A stretch of DNA of 64,000 nucleotides from Platycnemis pennipes (lineage: Eukaryota > Arthropoda > Insecta > Odonata > Platycnemididae), in NCBI GenBank assembly GCA_933228895.1, contig OW121846.1, positions 49,618,107-49,682,106 of the forward strand, given 5' to 3'. Within the stretch, counting starts at the first letter, position 1, and each line of letters begins with the position of its first letter. A program made the position numbers and the translations under genes. This document shows positions 46,150 to 57,400 of the stretch, one piece after another. The notes below the pieces were generated by a model. That model was not told the origin of the DNA and did no database searches. It was given only the letters and a program-made list of their open reading frames with translations.

Positions 46150-46625
46150 TATCATCATCATTAGCCAAAAATCCTGAGATTGGTTTGACGCAGCTCTCCA
46201 CTGAATTCTCCTATCATAGTCACGTATTTCTTCTGCTTCACATCCTTCTTTACTTGCTCTTTATATCTCGTACGAAGCCTTCTTTTACCATTCTTCACGT
46301 CCAATTGTCCTTCGACATTTGTCTTCATATAATAGAATTGACTCTCAACTATAATATGACTATTTAGTCTATAAACTTTTAGTGTAGGTTGTTTAGACGC
46401 AGCTTAACACTCAATGACCTTCTTCCTGAAATATATTTCATACCCTTTTCTTCATTGACCAGACTCCTTGATTTGACTTCGAACATCCTTGTGTAGTTGC
46501 ACAATGTACACCATCCAGGGTCTCCGTTCAAACAGCCTAAGTAACTGCTCAACCCTTCTTTATCAATGCTTTCCATTTTTCCTGTCTGTCCGCAAAATTT
46601 TAGTTCTTTAATTCACTTACAAACG
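46150..46625 (-). mobile_element. RTE-type LINE, 3' fragment
   Basis: The family 3' terminus lies at 46150-46205 (atcatcatca, then gagattggtttgacgcagct), followed in minus direction by decayed coding sequence with cttcgtacgagatataaag and later a 65-codon frame (46379-46576). The order matches the copies at 38.1 and 63.5 kb. Stops break all frames. Confidence 0.6.
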
Positions 46626-47059
46626 AAATTCCTACGCATGATTCCCCATACTTCATGAATAAAAAGGAGGCATTCATTTTTTGAAACTCGCTATTTCCTG
46701 TTTATCGATGGAATTATCGATGGCTGTAGGGTGGACATTTTGCTGACCTATTCGTTTTTTGCAATGCACTGAAACATCATCAGTACAATAAATAAAGATA
46801 AAATAAGTAATAAAATAAATTCGATAAAAAGAGTAATGCAGAGAAAAATCTCACTTCCTTCGTGGATCATGTATGTGAAAAAATGAGATGTATTAAAAAT
46901 TTATCATGAGATTTCTGACGCCCATCTAATATACATCAAAATTTATTTTCACCTTGATTTCTTGTTCATTGCCTGGAAAATAAAGTTATGGACAGTTGAT
47001 CTATTTATGTTGGTAAGCATCGCTTCTTCATTGTTCGGCCGTCCAATAAGTCAAATTAT
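46626..47059. other. AT-rich stretch, nothing recognised
   Basis: Nothing recognised. Confidence 0.35.
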
Positions 47060-47790
47060 ACATCTTCATGTACATAATGCCCTGCAAGCCACCATGAAAG
47101 TGCATGGCAGGGGGTAAATTCACACGAAACATGCATTATATATAATGCATAAAAATATTTGTAATAATACTCTACTCTAAACTTCAGAATTTAAAAAAAG
47201 TTAAAGATATCAAAGCAAGCATGCAAAGACATGCTGTTATTTGAGTTAGCTTAAAGTCCTTATACCAACATTTAACCATCTATGCCCTCCATTGATGCAC
47301 ACGTATTTATGCTATTGAATATATTTACAGCTATTCATATCCTTAATTGTGCGAGGAAAGAAGGACATTTTGAAACTGTTAGTTCGGCAATCAATTTATC
47401 TAATTTTTTAATTACAGTCCAGTCTACCATAAAAAGTTGGAGTTTGCGAAATATTTTTTACGTCATCCGTGAAAATATTATCTTCAAATTTTTTTAAGAG
47501 ATTAGTATAATTTTTAACCTACGTTCTGACAATGATTCCCATTTTAGTTCATTACATAGCCTGGTTATAATATAGTTTTCATACCGTCCCTTTACAAATA
47601 TTACAGATTTTCGCTGCAAACCTTCAAGTTCATTATTTATACGTATTTCAAAAGGCTGCCATATATTGGCAGAAATGATGTCTAAAAAGGGAATAAAAGT
47701 TAATTTCTCGTTTATGATCGTCATATACTTATAATTATGGTGAGTTTCGGCGAACAAACGGGGTGGCCCTGGATACCTCCTTTCCATGAG
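47060..47790 (-). mobile_element. LINE 3' fragment with ORF C-terminus (TACATCTACGTAATACCCTG family)
   Basis: This is the longest copy of the family. Minus strand from 47787: a 97-codon frame ends near 47494 and is followed in another reading by a CR1/Jockey-type closing block SFKMSFFPRTIKD near 47350. The 3' untranslated part holds gcatgtctttgcatgcttgc and ends with cctgccatgcactttcatg, cttgcagggcattatgtaca. It is 5'-truncated; catalytic parts are missing. Confidence 0.75.
47494..47787 (-). pseudogene. LINE ORF2 C-terminal fragment (CR1/Jockey type)
   Basis: The 97-residue frame contains the conserved segment NNELEGLQRKSVIFVKGRYE, then NELKWESLSERRLKI near its end. This matches the family pattern L-x-x-[VL]-QR[KR]...F[VI]..[RD]Y....ML.ELGWESL.ERR that lies after the reverse transcriptase domain. 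The N-terminal 40 residues do not fit and may come from rearranged sequence. Confidence 0.7.
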
Positions 47791-48059
47791 CCGTTGAGTA
47801 GGTATCCGTCTTATCTATTGACATTTACCGGGCATTGGTGATTTAAGGAGATTCTCTACTTTATTAAATGTAATAGTTGCTCTCTCTGCTAATATTTTGT
47901 ATCTCCCAAGTGGATCTGCCAGTCCCGACTTAAACAAGGAAGGACAATTGATGCGGAGGACAGATATTGGCTTCCAAATTTCTAGCCAAAATTGTTTTGA
48001 ATCACAGCAAAGGCAGAGGTTTTTCCATGGCATACCAGTGTTCACTTACTTGCTGGGTG

Positions 48060-48250
48060 GAGAGATATTGCAAGTCCTGTACTCTGCCCGTTTAATGGAA
48101 AATTAACCTTGAGTCCCTTGGTGTCTTCTACCAAGAGTAGGCTAATGAAATGCCTAGTTCATCTCCAGCCTTGCTTCACGGCCTGGAAAATTTCTACCGC
48201 TTTCCAAATACCCAGCTATCCTAGAAAACTGAAATTACATCAGCTGTAGA
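48060..48250 (+). mobile_element. tRNA-derived SINE, degraded distal part
   Basis: Recognisable blocks in order are gtcctgtactctgcccg, gagtcccttggtgtcttc, aagagtaggctaatgaa, and the distal atacccagctatcc with catcagctgtag at the end. The head is lost. Confidence 0.6.
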
Positions 48251-48834
48251 CCTGTAGAATGTAGACGTCACCTCCCACGAATATATAACGAACTCCAAAT
48301 AAGTCAAATAAAAATATCTATCTAGTAATCTCATTGCAACCGTGCATATTTCTCGACGAAAGCAAGGGAGAACTGCTTGATTCTGATGAAGCCTTCTCGG
48401 GCTTGGCACCGGGTCAGTAGGGCGGTTTCTGCCGACGTTTCCATAGCAAAATGTGATATCATCTTTAGTGCGTAAAGTGTCGGCACCGTAGCTTGGTGCT
48501 GATCGCTCACTGGTGCTCCGAATCGACACTTCAGAATCTTCCTGTTTCACCCAAGTACGATTTTCCATAGCTATATTTCATCTAATGTACTGCCAGGTAG
48601 GAGTGTTATGGGAGTCAGTCCTTTGGATTAAGCAGTAGGTTGGTATGACTGTCATCCAGAGCCGATACACCTGGCGGAAACTCAAAAGATGAATAGCATT
48701 TACCATATAATCACTTATACACTCATATACTTCTGCTGATTAGCATGCAATCAACCTCGACTAGGTGTGGTATGGGAAATATTGAATATTATAGGATATT
48801 GTAGCAGTGATTTCGAGGAATTATTCCTGTGTTT
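48251..48834. other. Stretch without recognised features
   Basis: A 115-codon minus frame at 48221-48568 overlaps the SINE end and shows no motif. Confidence 0.35.
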
Positions 48835-48930
48835 GTGCTGTGTCTACGTCTATGCAATATCCTAGGAGCCACCGCGAGGGTGTGTGAAAGGGGGGTAATG
48901 GATCACTGAGCAAACACTACTTACGTGGAA
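48835..48930 (-). mobile_element. LINE 3'-end stub (TACATCTACGTAATACCCTG family)
   Basis: The text gtctacgtctatgcaatatc, then ggagccaccgcgagggtgtg and gagcaaacactactta, matches the terminus in minus orientation. Confidence 0.6.
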
Positions 48931-49119
48931 CTACATGTAGAGCAACTACGTGATGTACATGTCGAGAACTAAATACATAGTACCCACATGGTCATGAAGA
49001 AATTACTTGTTAGAAAAATATTTCGCTAAATATATTTGTACCTCCCTGGCATGCATTAAGAGTTAGAAATGCTAAAACATGCTACTTAGAATACGGACTA
49101 AAAATATTACCCCAACATT

Positions 49120-49655
49120 TACATAATACCCTGCAAACCATCATAAAGGTGTGTGGCAGGAGATGAATTAACACCAGGCATGAATTACTTATCATCCATT
49201 AAAAGTATTATTAAGTGCATTTCTGTTTTAGGTTAACAATTTAAAAAAATATCAAAATAGCAAAGCAAGCATCTACAGACATGCTTTTGGGTGAGTTAGC
49301 TTAATTTACCTCTATCAACATGATTTCATATATGTTCACATGTTCTATGCTATCCGTTAGTACACTTGGATACACTCTTGAACACATTTACCACTATTAA
49401 TATCCCCAATTCTACAAAGAAAGAAGGAAATTTTAAATTTGTCAGTTTGGCAATCAATTTCCATAATTTTATGATAATGGTCCATTCTACCATAGTAAGT
49501 TGGAGATGACAAAATGCTTTAAATGTCACCAGTGAAAATATTGCCTTGCAATTAATTTAAAAAATTAGCTCTTAATTTTTAATAATAATTCTCATTTAAG
49601 TGCATCTAATAGACTGCTTACTCTAATATAGTTATCATTCGGTCCCTTTAAAAAT
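49120..49655 (-). mobile_element. LINE 3' fragment, copy 2 of a back-to-back pair
   Basis: Minus orientation: ORF end decayed (region 49560-49650 aligns with 47510-47600), central blocks ggaaattttaaatttgtcag, ggtccattctaccatagtaa, then gcatctacagacatgcttt and the 3' terminus accctgcaaaccatcataaa. Its 5' end touches the 3' end of the next copy at 49665. Confidence 0.7.
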
Positions 49656-49664
49656 CTTTCCTAT

Positions 49665-50095
49665 CCTCGCACCTACATCTGCATAATACCCTTCATAAAT
49701 GCAGGGTGTGAATTCACACCATTCATGCATGACATATCATGCATAAAAAGAATTAGTATATATAAATATATATTAGGCTAAACGTCATGACTTAAAAAAT
49801 GATAAATTGCATTTCAAGCATGCAATAACATGCTGTTAGTTGGGTTAGCTTAAGGTACCTATGCCAACATGCAACTACCTACGCCTTGCTAATCATTGAT
49901 ACACTATTATTTATACTATTGGATATATTTACAGCTGTTCATATCTGTATTTTGCGCGGAAAGAAAGACATTTTAAAACCGTTGGTTCCGCAATCAATTC
50001 GTCTACCATATCAAGTTGTGGTTGGCAAGATATTTTTAACGTTGGTGCGTAATTTTGAACGTGGATGCAATATAGACCACACGCAGAATTCTGTG
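49665..50095 (-). mobile_element. LINE 3' fragment, copy 3 of a back-to-back pair
   Basis: Minus orientation with the same blocks: ctacatctgcataatacc at its 3' terminus, caagcatgcaataacatgct, gctgttcatatctgtatttt and gcggaaagaaagacatttt. It ends where the CpG-rich block at 50105 begins. It has a deletion in the central gtccattctacc region relative to copy 1. Confidence 0.7.
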
Positions 50096-50104
50096 GGACT
50101 CAGA

Positions 50105-50560
50105 GGATAAAGGCTCGGAGGTTCTAAGCAGGATGAGGAAGGAGAGGAGTGTTGAGGAGACCGGAAGGCCGCCGCCGATGGTCAAAGCGGGGGGGAAGTG
50201 TCGAGGGACGAGGCCGCGGGGTAGGATTGCAGTCGAGGGGTGGATATGGGAAGGGATGGAGGGGTGAAAGAACCGGTCTTGTGGGATGTGGGGGAAAAGT
50301 GAACGTCCACTGCCCTCTCTCTCTCTCCAACTCTTGCCGCTGGATTCTCACCTCGCCGGCCAAGCCATTATCCCCGGCAGAAGCGGCACTCGACATTGCC
50401 AGGAAATATGACTCGCTGCTGATCCTACTGTGGTGAGCCCTTTGCACGCGGGAAGCATTCGGACCGAGGAGAGACGCATAATTTAGGGACGTCGGCGGTT
50501 GGCGAGTTGTGTTGTCAACATATTCTCCGTGACATATAACTATTCGGAGGAAATATTTCA
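50105..50560 (-). promoter_or_regulatory. CpG-rich island with candidate first coding exon
   Basis: Composition and CpG content rise sharply. On the minus strand an ATG at 50396 (G at -3) opens 15 codons, MSSAASAGDNGLAGE, that end exactly at a consensus donor GAG|GTGAGA (intron from 50351). This looks like a typical first coding exon. The same frame stays open from 50561 to 50124 (145 codons) but becomes a P/R-rich low-complexity translation after the donor. On the plus strand a competing frame reads AEAALDIARKYDSLLILLW before a GTGAGC donor. Only one, or neither, can be real. Confidence 0.35.
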
Positions 50561-50664
50561 CACCCCATGTGATTTACCTCCCATCTATTTACATATTATA
50601 TTTCTTTACTTATAGTCTGGGCTTGGACTTTACCTTTACTTCACTTGGAGCACTCAGCACCAAG

Positions 50665-50990
50665 ACGAAAGCTGCGCCATGATGACGCTTTTCCCAACGC
50701 TTCATCTTTTACATGGTAGTTATTTCAAGTCGAGTGGTCTACCATTTCCTGCCACAATCCCCTATTGGATGACATGTGGTTGTAGATGATATTATTCACC
50801 TATAATCTCTCGCTGACATCTAGTATTTGCATCTTTTATGAAGCAGTGGTTGACTCTAGAATTTATTAGGGAGAGGAGGCGGACAAGTACGGTTTATGAG
50901 GACGGGTGAGTAGCTGCATATGCGTCGGATATAATCAGATAGGTTAAAAGTTGGACAGAAACCCAGCGAAGACTTTGTTCTAGGCGCTCG
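50665..50990. repeat. Diverged long repeat, copy 2 (partner at 43783-44090)
   Basis: Blocks in common with the partner include ggtagttatttcaag, ggttgactctagaattta, ttagggagaggaggcgg, gaggacgggtgagtagctg and catatgcgtcggatataatc. The last 55 bp (50935-50990, gttggacagaaacccagcg) are the distal-to-middle part of the SINE family in minus orientation. Confidence 0.6.
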
Positions 50991-51079
50991 TATAGAAATT
51001 ATAAGTTACTAATTTTATTTATTCATAGAAATGGCTAGCTAAACAAGAAGTATTGCATTGCATTTTATTAACTAAGAAT

Positions 51080-51325
51080 TTAATGTTATTTGTAGCTAAC
51101 TCTTCGTGTATCTCGTAACTGGATGCTTGATATTTTCTTGGGAAAGTTAGAATTGTGACTCTTGGCTTCATGCAAGTAGTGTATAAACGGATTTGTAATT
51201 TTCTGCATGCCTGCAGTATTGTACGTGTTCTCTGTAATCAATAAGGCATGCTTGGTTATGGTTCGCCTCCTGCCACACACCCTGCGATGACTAGCAGGGT
51301 ATTACGTAGATGTAGATGATGTGCT
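51080..51325 (+). mobile_element. LINE 3' end (TACATCTACGTAATACCCTG family)
   Basis: Plus orientation: aaggcatgcttggttatgg, cctcctgccacacaccctg, gcagggtattacgtagatg and a short gtagatgatg tail. The upstream part to about 51080 is compatible with the 3' untranslated region but diverged. Confidence 0.65.
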
Positions 51326-51329
51326 TGGT

Positions 51330-51660
51330 AGCGTGCTGGCCACATATTCCGAGGGCTTCAGTTTGAATACCGGTAATTCAAGCGATTTTTCTGTGGCAAT
51401 CCTCTGACCAGTGTGCAGAACTCGAATTCGAATCCATGGATGGACGTTGTCCAGCAGTTAATCCCTCATTGAGTCCTCTATACTGCACCAAATTGAGTGC
51501 GTATTCATTTTGGTACACTGTCTGTTGGAATAGGACGTTGACCTGTGGATCTCTTGGAGAGCTACTTTAAAAGTGGACCAATGAGGCTACCGCATTTCTC
51601 TCTACCCTCTTTACCTGTGCACCAGTATTTCCAATTTCTTCTCAATATTTCCCATTAATT
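51330..51660 (+). mobile_element. tRNA-derived SINE, diverged near full-length copy
   Basis: It starts directly after the LINE tail with the head gcttggtagcgtgctggcc and a worn B-box (agtttgaataccgg), followed by the middle (tacactgtctgttggaatag, gacgttgacctgtggatctc) and the ccgcatttctctctaccc block. About 60 bp of extra sequence lie between head and middle relative to 5947-6262. Confidence 0.65.
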
Positions 51661-51879
51661 ATTTTTTGAGTTGGTATCATGAGCAGAGTTCTGTCTTCCT
51701 GTCCCCAACGGGCGCGCTTGAATCTCCATAGTGGTGGGAATGTTTTAGTGGCACTCCCCATTGAGAGATTTAAAATCACTTTAGATTTAGCGCAACGTTT
51801 GGCGGATGGTATACACGGTGACGGGTTGATAAATTGATACCAAATTTAGGGTAATTGGTTAATGCTGAAACTAGATATA

Positions 51880-52020
51880 TATCCAATCGGTGGAGGGGCA
51901 AATAGTATGCCTGTCAAACTCGAGGCAGCTGGTTCGCGTTCCGTTCAGGAAAGATTTTTACTTTCCGGGGTCTGAATGCTTGTGCAATTTAATCGGTTAA
52001 TGGTAAGAGAGAGCTTCATA
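51880..52020 (+). mobile_element. Possible tRNA-derived SINE of another family
   Basis: An A-box-like GGCAAATAGTATGCCTG and a B-box-like GGTTCGCGTTCC at tRNA spacing are followed by a body unlike the main family (tttttactttccggggtctg). Only one copy is visible, so the call is weak. Confidence 0.35.
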
Positions 52021-52156
52021 GCCCTTAAGTCGCTGAAGAAATACAGAAAGATATCCTTATATATACCCTAACAAATCCTAAATTCATCCATCATATCCAA
52101 GGCGGTGCAAAACACCTAATCCTTCAGTTACCACCCGTCATGACAGCTATTATTTC

Positions 52157-52945
52157 GACAGAGTCGATTTCTTAGGCCTTATTACCTTTTTCGACTTATA
52201 GTTGACAAAAAAAGAAGCAAATATGAAGGGCGCATTATAACCCATTAAAAATTAAGACGAAAAGTAATTAGGTGCTATTTTCCGGGAAGAAATATAAAAT
52301 TTAATAATCTGTTCCTGAAATAAAGTAATAAACCCCGAACCCTGAGAGATGATCGAGTCATCTGAAACTTTAAGCTCATGATCTTTCATAGAAATGCAAT
52401 AAAAATTCAGTGCACAAAACTAAAGTACAATTTCTGACTCACTATTTCGGGGTAGAAAGTGTGAGTTCCTTAGGTGCCTTTCACTTTTTTTATCGATATT
52501 AATCCTGAAAGTGGACATTAGGAAAAGCATATTGAACTAGATAATATACAACTGTAAACAAAATAAATTACAAATGAGATTTGAATGTTTATCCGCTCCC
52601 CGGGATAGGAAAGGTTAAATACATGAAATGTCAAAGAGGTAAATGACACCTCTCGTTCGGTGATTCTATGAAGGACCGTGCAAACATTTCTTTATTTTTT
52701 ACACGTAAATTGCAGTTTGTATCTTTAGCAATGTATCAAAAAGGAAAACTAGGTAACTAGCAATTAAATCACTCAAAAACCTCTGATTCATTGAAGTTTC
52801 AGCAACTATACCACGAATATGTACTGCTATGACCCTTCTATATTGCCGAGTTGAATAGTCAGAGTCAATGTTTTAGGCTTCATTATATTTTTGACTTACC
52901 GTCAACCAAACTAGAAATAAAAATGAAGGGTGTGTCATAATGCAT
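52157..52945 (+). repeat. Diverged direct repeat pair
   Basis: Segments 52157-52243 and 52857-52945 align over about 88 bp (cagagtcgattt/cagagtcaatgt, ttaggccttatta/ttaggcttcatta, atgaagggcgca/atgaagggtgtg). The 600 bp between them have no recognised feature. They may be two fragments of one unidentified element. Confidence 0.5.
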
Positions 52946-53645
52946 CATAATAACTTAACACCAAGGGATCGTTTAGCCGGTCATTGTAGCCGGTCGCAAA
53001 CGTGCCGGAGTGGCAGGCAATCCAAGGGTTGTGTGTTGGAAAACTGCACAGGGCATTAATGTTGTGTCAGCCAAGGTTTATGACCCTGGGTTATCTGGTG
53101 CGATGTAACATTGCCACTGAGGGACCTAAAACTCAAGTATTCCTTCTCCAAGCAGTTGTTAAAAATCAATCTTGGACCCTATCATAGCAAATGTGAGTTA
53201 AATTCATTGATTTTGATGTAAAATCATTCAAGAAGACCGGAAAACTTATGCCTCAATCACTTCAGTTACCCTCATTAAATTTTCTGAAAGTGGCAAGGAA
53301 TTTGTACGTGAAGAGTTGATTGAATAATTTCTCTTTCACCTGAAAAGCAGTATTTAATTTACCTTTCTCGCTTAGTCTGTTACACGGTAAAAAAGAAGAC
53401 CTTGTTTACTGTGATGACGAGACTGAAAAATATTAGAAACTATTAAAGATATGCTGCGTGAATTTCTCTTAGCTCACTAAAGACGTAACTGAGCGTACCA
53501 AATAACAAACAAATGCTTCCCGAATCAGATCTTGACTATCAAATAAAATGCGCTCATGAATTATCCATAACCATATAAAAGTAATGTCAATCGTTATTTT
53601 ATTGGTTGTTACTCCATGGCCTCTTTCTCTGGCAAAATATATTCA
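52946..53645. other. Stretch without recognised features
   Basis: The GC-richer part at 52980-53140 could be a decayed tRNA-derived element but no box is clear. Confidence 0.35.
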
Positions 53646-53649
53646 TAAT

Positions 53650-53760
53650 TATCAGTCAAAAGTTCTGAGATTGATTTGAAGCAGCTCTCCAATTCTCCAG
53701 TCAGCTAATTCTTCACATTTACGTATTTCTTCTCTTTTATATCTCCGAAAGGTACATGTA
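53650..53760 (-). mobile_element. RTE-type LINE 3'-end stub
   Basis: The text gagattgatttgaagcagct, then ctccagtcagctaattc and acgtatttcttctctttta, follows the family 3' end seen at 46160 and 63540. It is followed without gap by a minisatellite. Confidence 0.6.
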
Positions 53761-53766
53761 TAAAAG

Positions 53767-53919
53767 GAATTAAATAAAATACAGCAACCTAAATGAATTA
53801 AATAAAATACAGCAATAAAAATGAATGAAATAAAATACAGAAATAAAAATGAATTAAGGAAATGCAGAAATAAAAATGAATGAAATAAAATGCAGCGATA
53901 AAAATGAATTAAATAAAAA
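53767..53919 (+). repeat. 28-bp minisatellite, about 5.5 units
   Basis: Units begin GAATTAAATAAAATACAG or a variant; starts fall at about 53767, 53795, 53823, 53851, 53878 and 53906. One unit is shortened by a base. The minus frame over it (53652-53930) is a hydrophobic translation of the repeat, not a gene. Confidence 0.85.
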
Positions 53920-54079
53920 CAAAAAAACAATAGTACAGGGAAAAAAATGGATTAATATATTTCGCGGAGACTGTAAGTGGGAAAAACTTCGGATATTAGC
54001 ACAGGTATTGTACCTTTGGCAGCACTATTTTCCCCCTTTCTATCCAACGGGTTTCAATCCCAAATAATGAAGACACTTC

Positions 54080-54357
54080 ACTTTAATGTTGGCATGCGTG
54101 CTCACTCAGCTGCCTTTACTGAAACACCATTTCTCCGTGGGCGCAATCTAGATGAGGTGGAGCCCGTCTGCTTAAAACGCTGCCCATTGCTATGCTCGGG
54201 AGATTTAAATGCTGCCTCTGCGTCAGCGACTGGCGAAGCGCAAACGCGGTTCAGTGCTTTAGCAGATGGGTATTTCCTTGGCGTGAGGCCGTATACCCCT
54301 CAGCTGCCTGCCGATTGCGTGATCGTTTAAATTCTGAACTCTCGCATATTTGGCGAG
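54080..54357 (+). promoter_or_regulatory. GC-richer block ending at a consensus donor
   Basis: GC and CpG are raised (ggcgaagcgcaaacgcgg, gtgaggccgtatacccc) and the block ends at GAG|GTGAGTAA (intron from 54358), one of the best donor matches seen. A 117-codon plus frame (53977-54330) crosses most of it but closes before the donor, so as an exon it would be mainly untranslated. Promoter plus leader exon, or a conserved non-coding element, are both possible. Confidence 0.3.
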
Positions 54358-54479
54358 GTGAGTAAAAAGGACGGCCGATGTTCCGCTCGGGACCTTTGGC
54401 TGACATGGGAAATGGAACACCTGGCCCTATCACGCTATTTCCGCTACCGGCTTTTATCAAACTTTACTCAGATATGAAA

Positions 54480-57400
54480 TTATGTGAGAAGAGGCATTGG
54501 CCTTGATGAACTCCATGCCGTCCACGGAGCCCAGTAAAAAATTCTCGGAATTTCTGCTGATGTGTCTTCCGTCATTTACAGAATGCAATGTATAATTTGC
54601 ACCCCATTTTAAGTCTTCTTCCATTATATTACGTGATCTCCTTTAACGTAATAAGAGTAAGAATAAGAATGTGACCACATTTTATACAAAGGATAAAAAA
54701 AATGACTTTGAATATGCATCGTTTTACCATTTACGCCATAATATGCCTGGATTTCATCCGGTCCGAATACCTGTAAAAATATTTTGCTGTAAAAAATTGT
54801 ATTTGTATTGTCATGTCGGCCTTAAAACCGGAAGGTGGTTGCTTATAGTGCTACCGTGGGCTTCTTTACTTTACGTTACAATTAACGTTAGGGTAGGCGG
54901 TACGAATTTTCTGAAACACTCAAACCACTTATATATAAAACCCGAGGATTCTCGCGAAATGGAGTGGAAATTGAACATAATTAATTAGTAGGTATACGTG
55001 CAATTTTCCTCAAAATCAAATTTTACTTCCTCTCGGGTTTCAGTGTTGACACATCATCATCCAGTCGATACAATATCCTCCTCATCATATAAAAATGTTT
55101 CCTTTTGACCCACCACAAAGGCATTTGGCAGGATGGTGTATGGTCACAGGCCGTAAAAACAAGGTTAAGATGGAAAAAAGTGAGGAAAAAGTGGCCGAAA
55201 CGGGAAATATATATTTTTTTGCAATCAATATTTTGGCTGTGATCGCACTGGAAAACTGATTCTCGAACAATTTGACTTAGCAGTCTCTTAGTGTATCTCA
55301 TCTTCCAGTACGTAGCATCGGTTAGAGAAATTAAAGGACCGCAAATTGGCCGCTTTCTTTGTGGAATTCTGCTATTGTGCATCGGTTAGATATATATTTG
55401 CAGCGCCAGTATCTATAACGTATGATTTGAAATTTTCACTTATTACAATTTATCACCTAATGCTATGCTTCCGCTCAACCACCTCATGTTCGTGTAACCT
55501 AAGAATATTCTTCCTATTGTCTTGTGGCACAAGATAGTGCTATCATCTAGGATATCCTAGACTCAATTGATTTTTACAATATAGACCAGTTTTATTTCTA
55601 TCTTCATTCTGTCTTGAATAACATTTCTGGTCGGATAGAAAAACTTTGGATACGCACTCCAGATATTTCATCACTAAAGCCCTGTAAGCGAAAGAGAAAT
55701 AACTCTACTGCATTTTTGCTGAAGCATTTTCCTTCGACTCCTGTAACGCATCCCAATCTCCCTAATGAAATACCATTCAATATCTAACTTTATTTCACCA
55801 AGTTAGATGAGAAATTAGACGGATTTGGGCCTGTCATATTTTTACACTTCTTATCAATAAATCCATTGTTTCTTAAGCTAATCGAAAGCGAATTATGTTA
55901 ATATTTTCTATGATATTTTCTCCTTATCATTAAAGTTTGCTTTAGCCTAGACTTTATGCAACCAATTGACTGCCAAAGAAACTAGCATGATTCTTTTATT
56001 CATAACAACCTAAAATTTAATGACCGAAAATGTGTTGATGAATGTTAATCAAGTCTACCTCAATCTATTTGGAATATACCTTTCCGTATTGGGTGTTAGT
56101 AATTTTTGCAAATCAGTAAATATTTTAAGACAATGTTAATATGCTTTCAGAGAAAATGACGATAGATTTTGTGGATTTTAAAGAGGATTCCTCTTTATTA
56201 AGACTAGACACAGATTGGCATAGATAGAAGTCTTTAGTTTTGGTCCCTATAGAATTCGAATGAATGTAGTCATTCAATCGTTCGTCAATAACAGAAAATT
56301 TGAGCCAAATGAAGTCTAAAGACATGCTAAACTAAAAGCAAGTAAATTAATGGCTAAAGAGCTTACACAATAATTTTTCTGTTTGATTCTTTAGTAGCAG
56401 GGAAAGAGGATTTTGCATCTTTTTTCATATAGAAAATGTTGGATTCTCGCAAAGGCCTGAGGATAAAAGTTGCTATGTGATTCTACATAACCTGATCAAG
56501 TAAGCCTAATAATTTCGGCTTCCATCACCAACTAAATTATAAGAAGAAAATACCAAGCCTTAGGAGCAGAATGGCGGCCGTTAATGTTGAGCTTTAAAGT
56601 TACATCAATATTGCTCGTAATACTTAGTGTGGGGATCAAAATATTGAAAACGTCTGAAAACAACATGGAAATTATTGACATCAATGCAAAACCTCCTATA
56701 GAGGTGACTCAAAGATACGAAGGCCTTCGTATTAGATTACTGTAAACCTGGGAATTTAAAAATATTTTTAAGAATTGAAGAATTTCGTCAGTAGCAAGAA
56801 ATATCGTCAGTGTACGTAAAGCATAGAAAGGAAAGGCTGCTGAGATGCCATTCTGCTGAGATGCCACTCTGGAGGTTAAAAATTGTTTGCACTTGGGAGG
56901 CTATTCTGTATTTCAATCGTACAAGGTGGTCGACGCCAGGAAAGTTGCGACAGCGGTGAATGGAAGTCACAGACGGATTTGCCTCGGGAAACTAGGACAA
57001 TGGATTGTCTGAATGATGCATTGATTCATTTGTCAATGCTGCTAGCCAACAAATCTTGAATAACCATTCCGTTCTGAGAATGAGAATATGCTAACCTGGC
57101 TATTGAAAATACACGGGGGAGTCATAATAGCAGAATTCCAAATGAAGTAATACTGACCTTGGTAGAATTCATGTAATCACGTCTGTGTTGTACTAGGTAA
57201 TCTATTTTAAGTGTGAAAGGCACAAAGGGCCTACATAAGGTTAATAATCATTTGGCTCATGACTTCATTACCGGTTTCAACGATGACTCAACCAAAATCC
57301 TTATTGGACATGGTGACAATAAATTCGATGCACCATTCCATCACAAACCCATCATCATAACCAGCATGTAAAGCACAAATATTAAAATATTTCGGTTGCC

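Noticed and set aside
50124..50561. 145-codon minus-strand open frame, the longest outside 3006-3659
   Set aside because: Beyond the donor at 50351 the translation is low-complexity P/R, typical of GC-rich non-coding DNA. Only the short candidate exon is kept.
53652..53930. 92-codon hydrophobic frame as a membrane protein
   Set aside because: It is the translation of the 28-bp minisatellite and adjacent LINE stub.
55040..55150. Further LINE 3' end of the TACATCTACGTAATACCCTG family
   Set aside because: Only a short weak match (gcatttggcaggatggtgta) without the other blocks in order.
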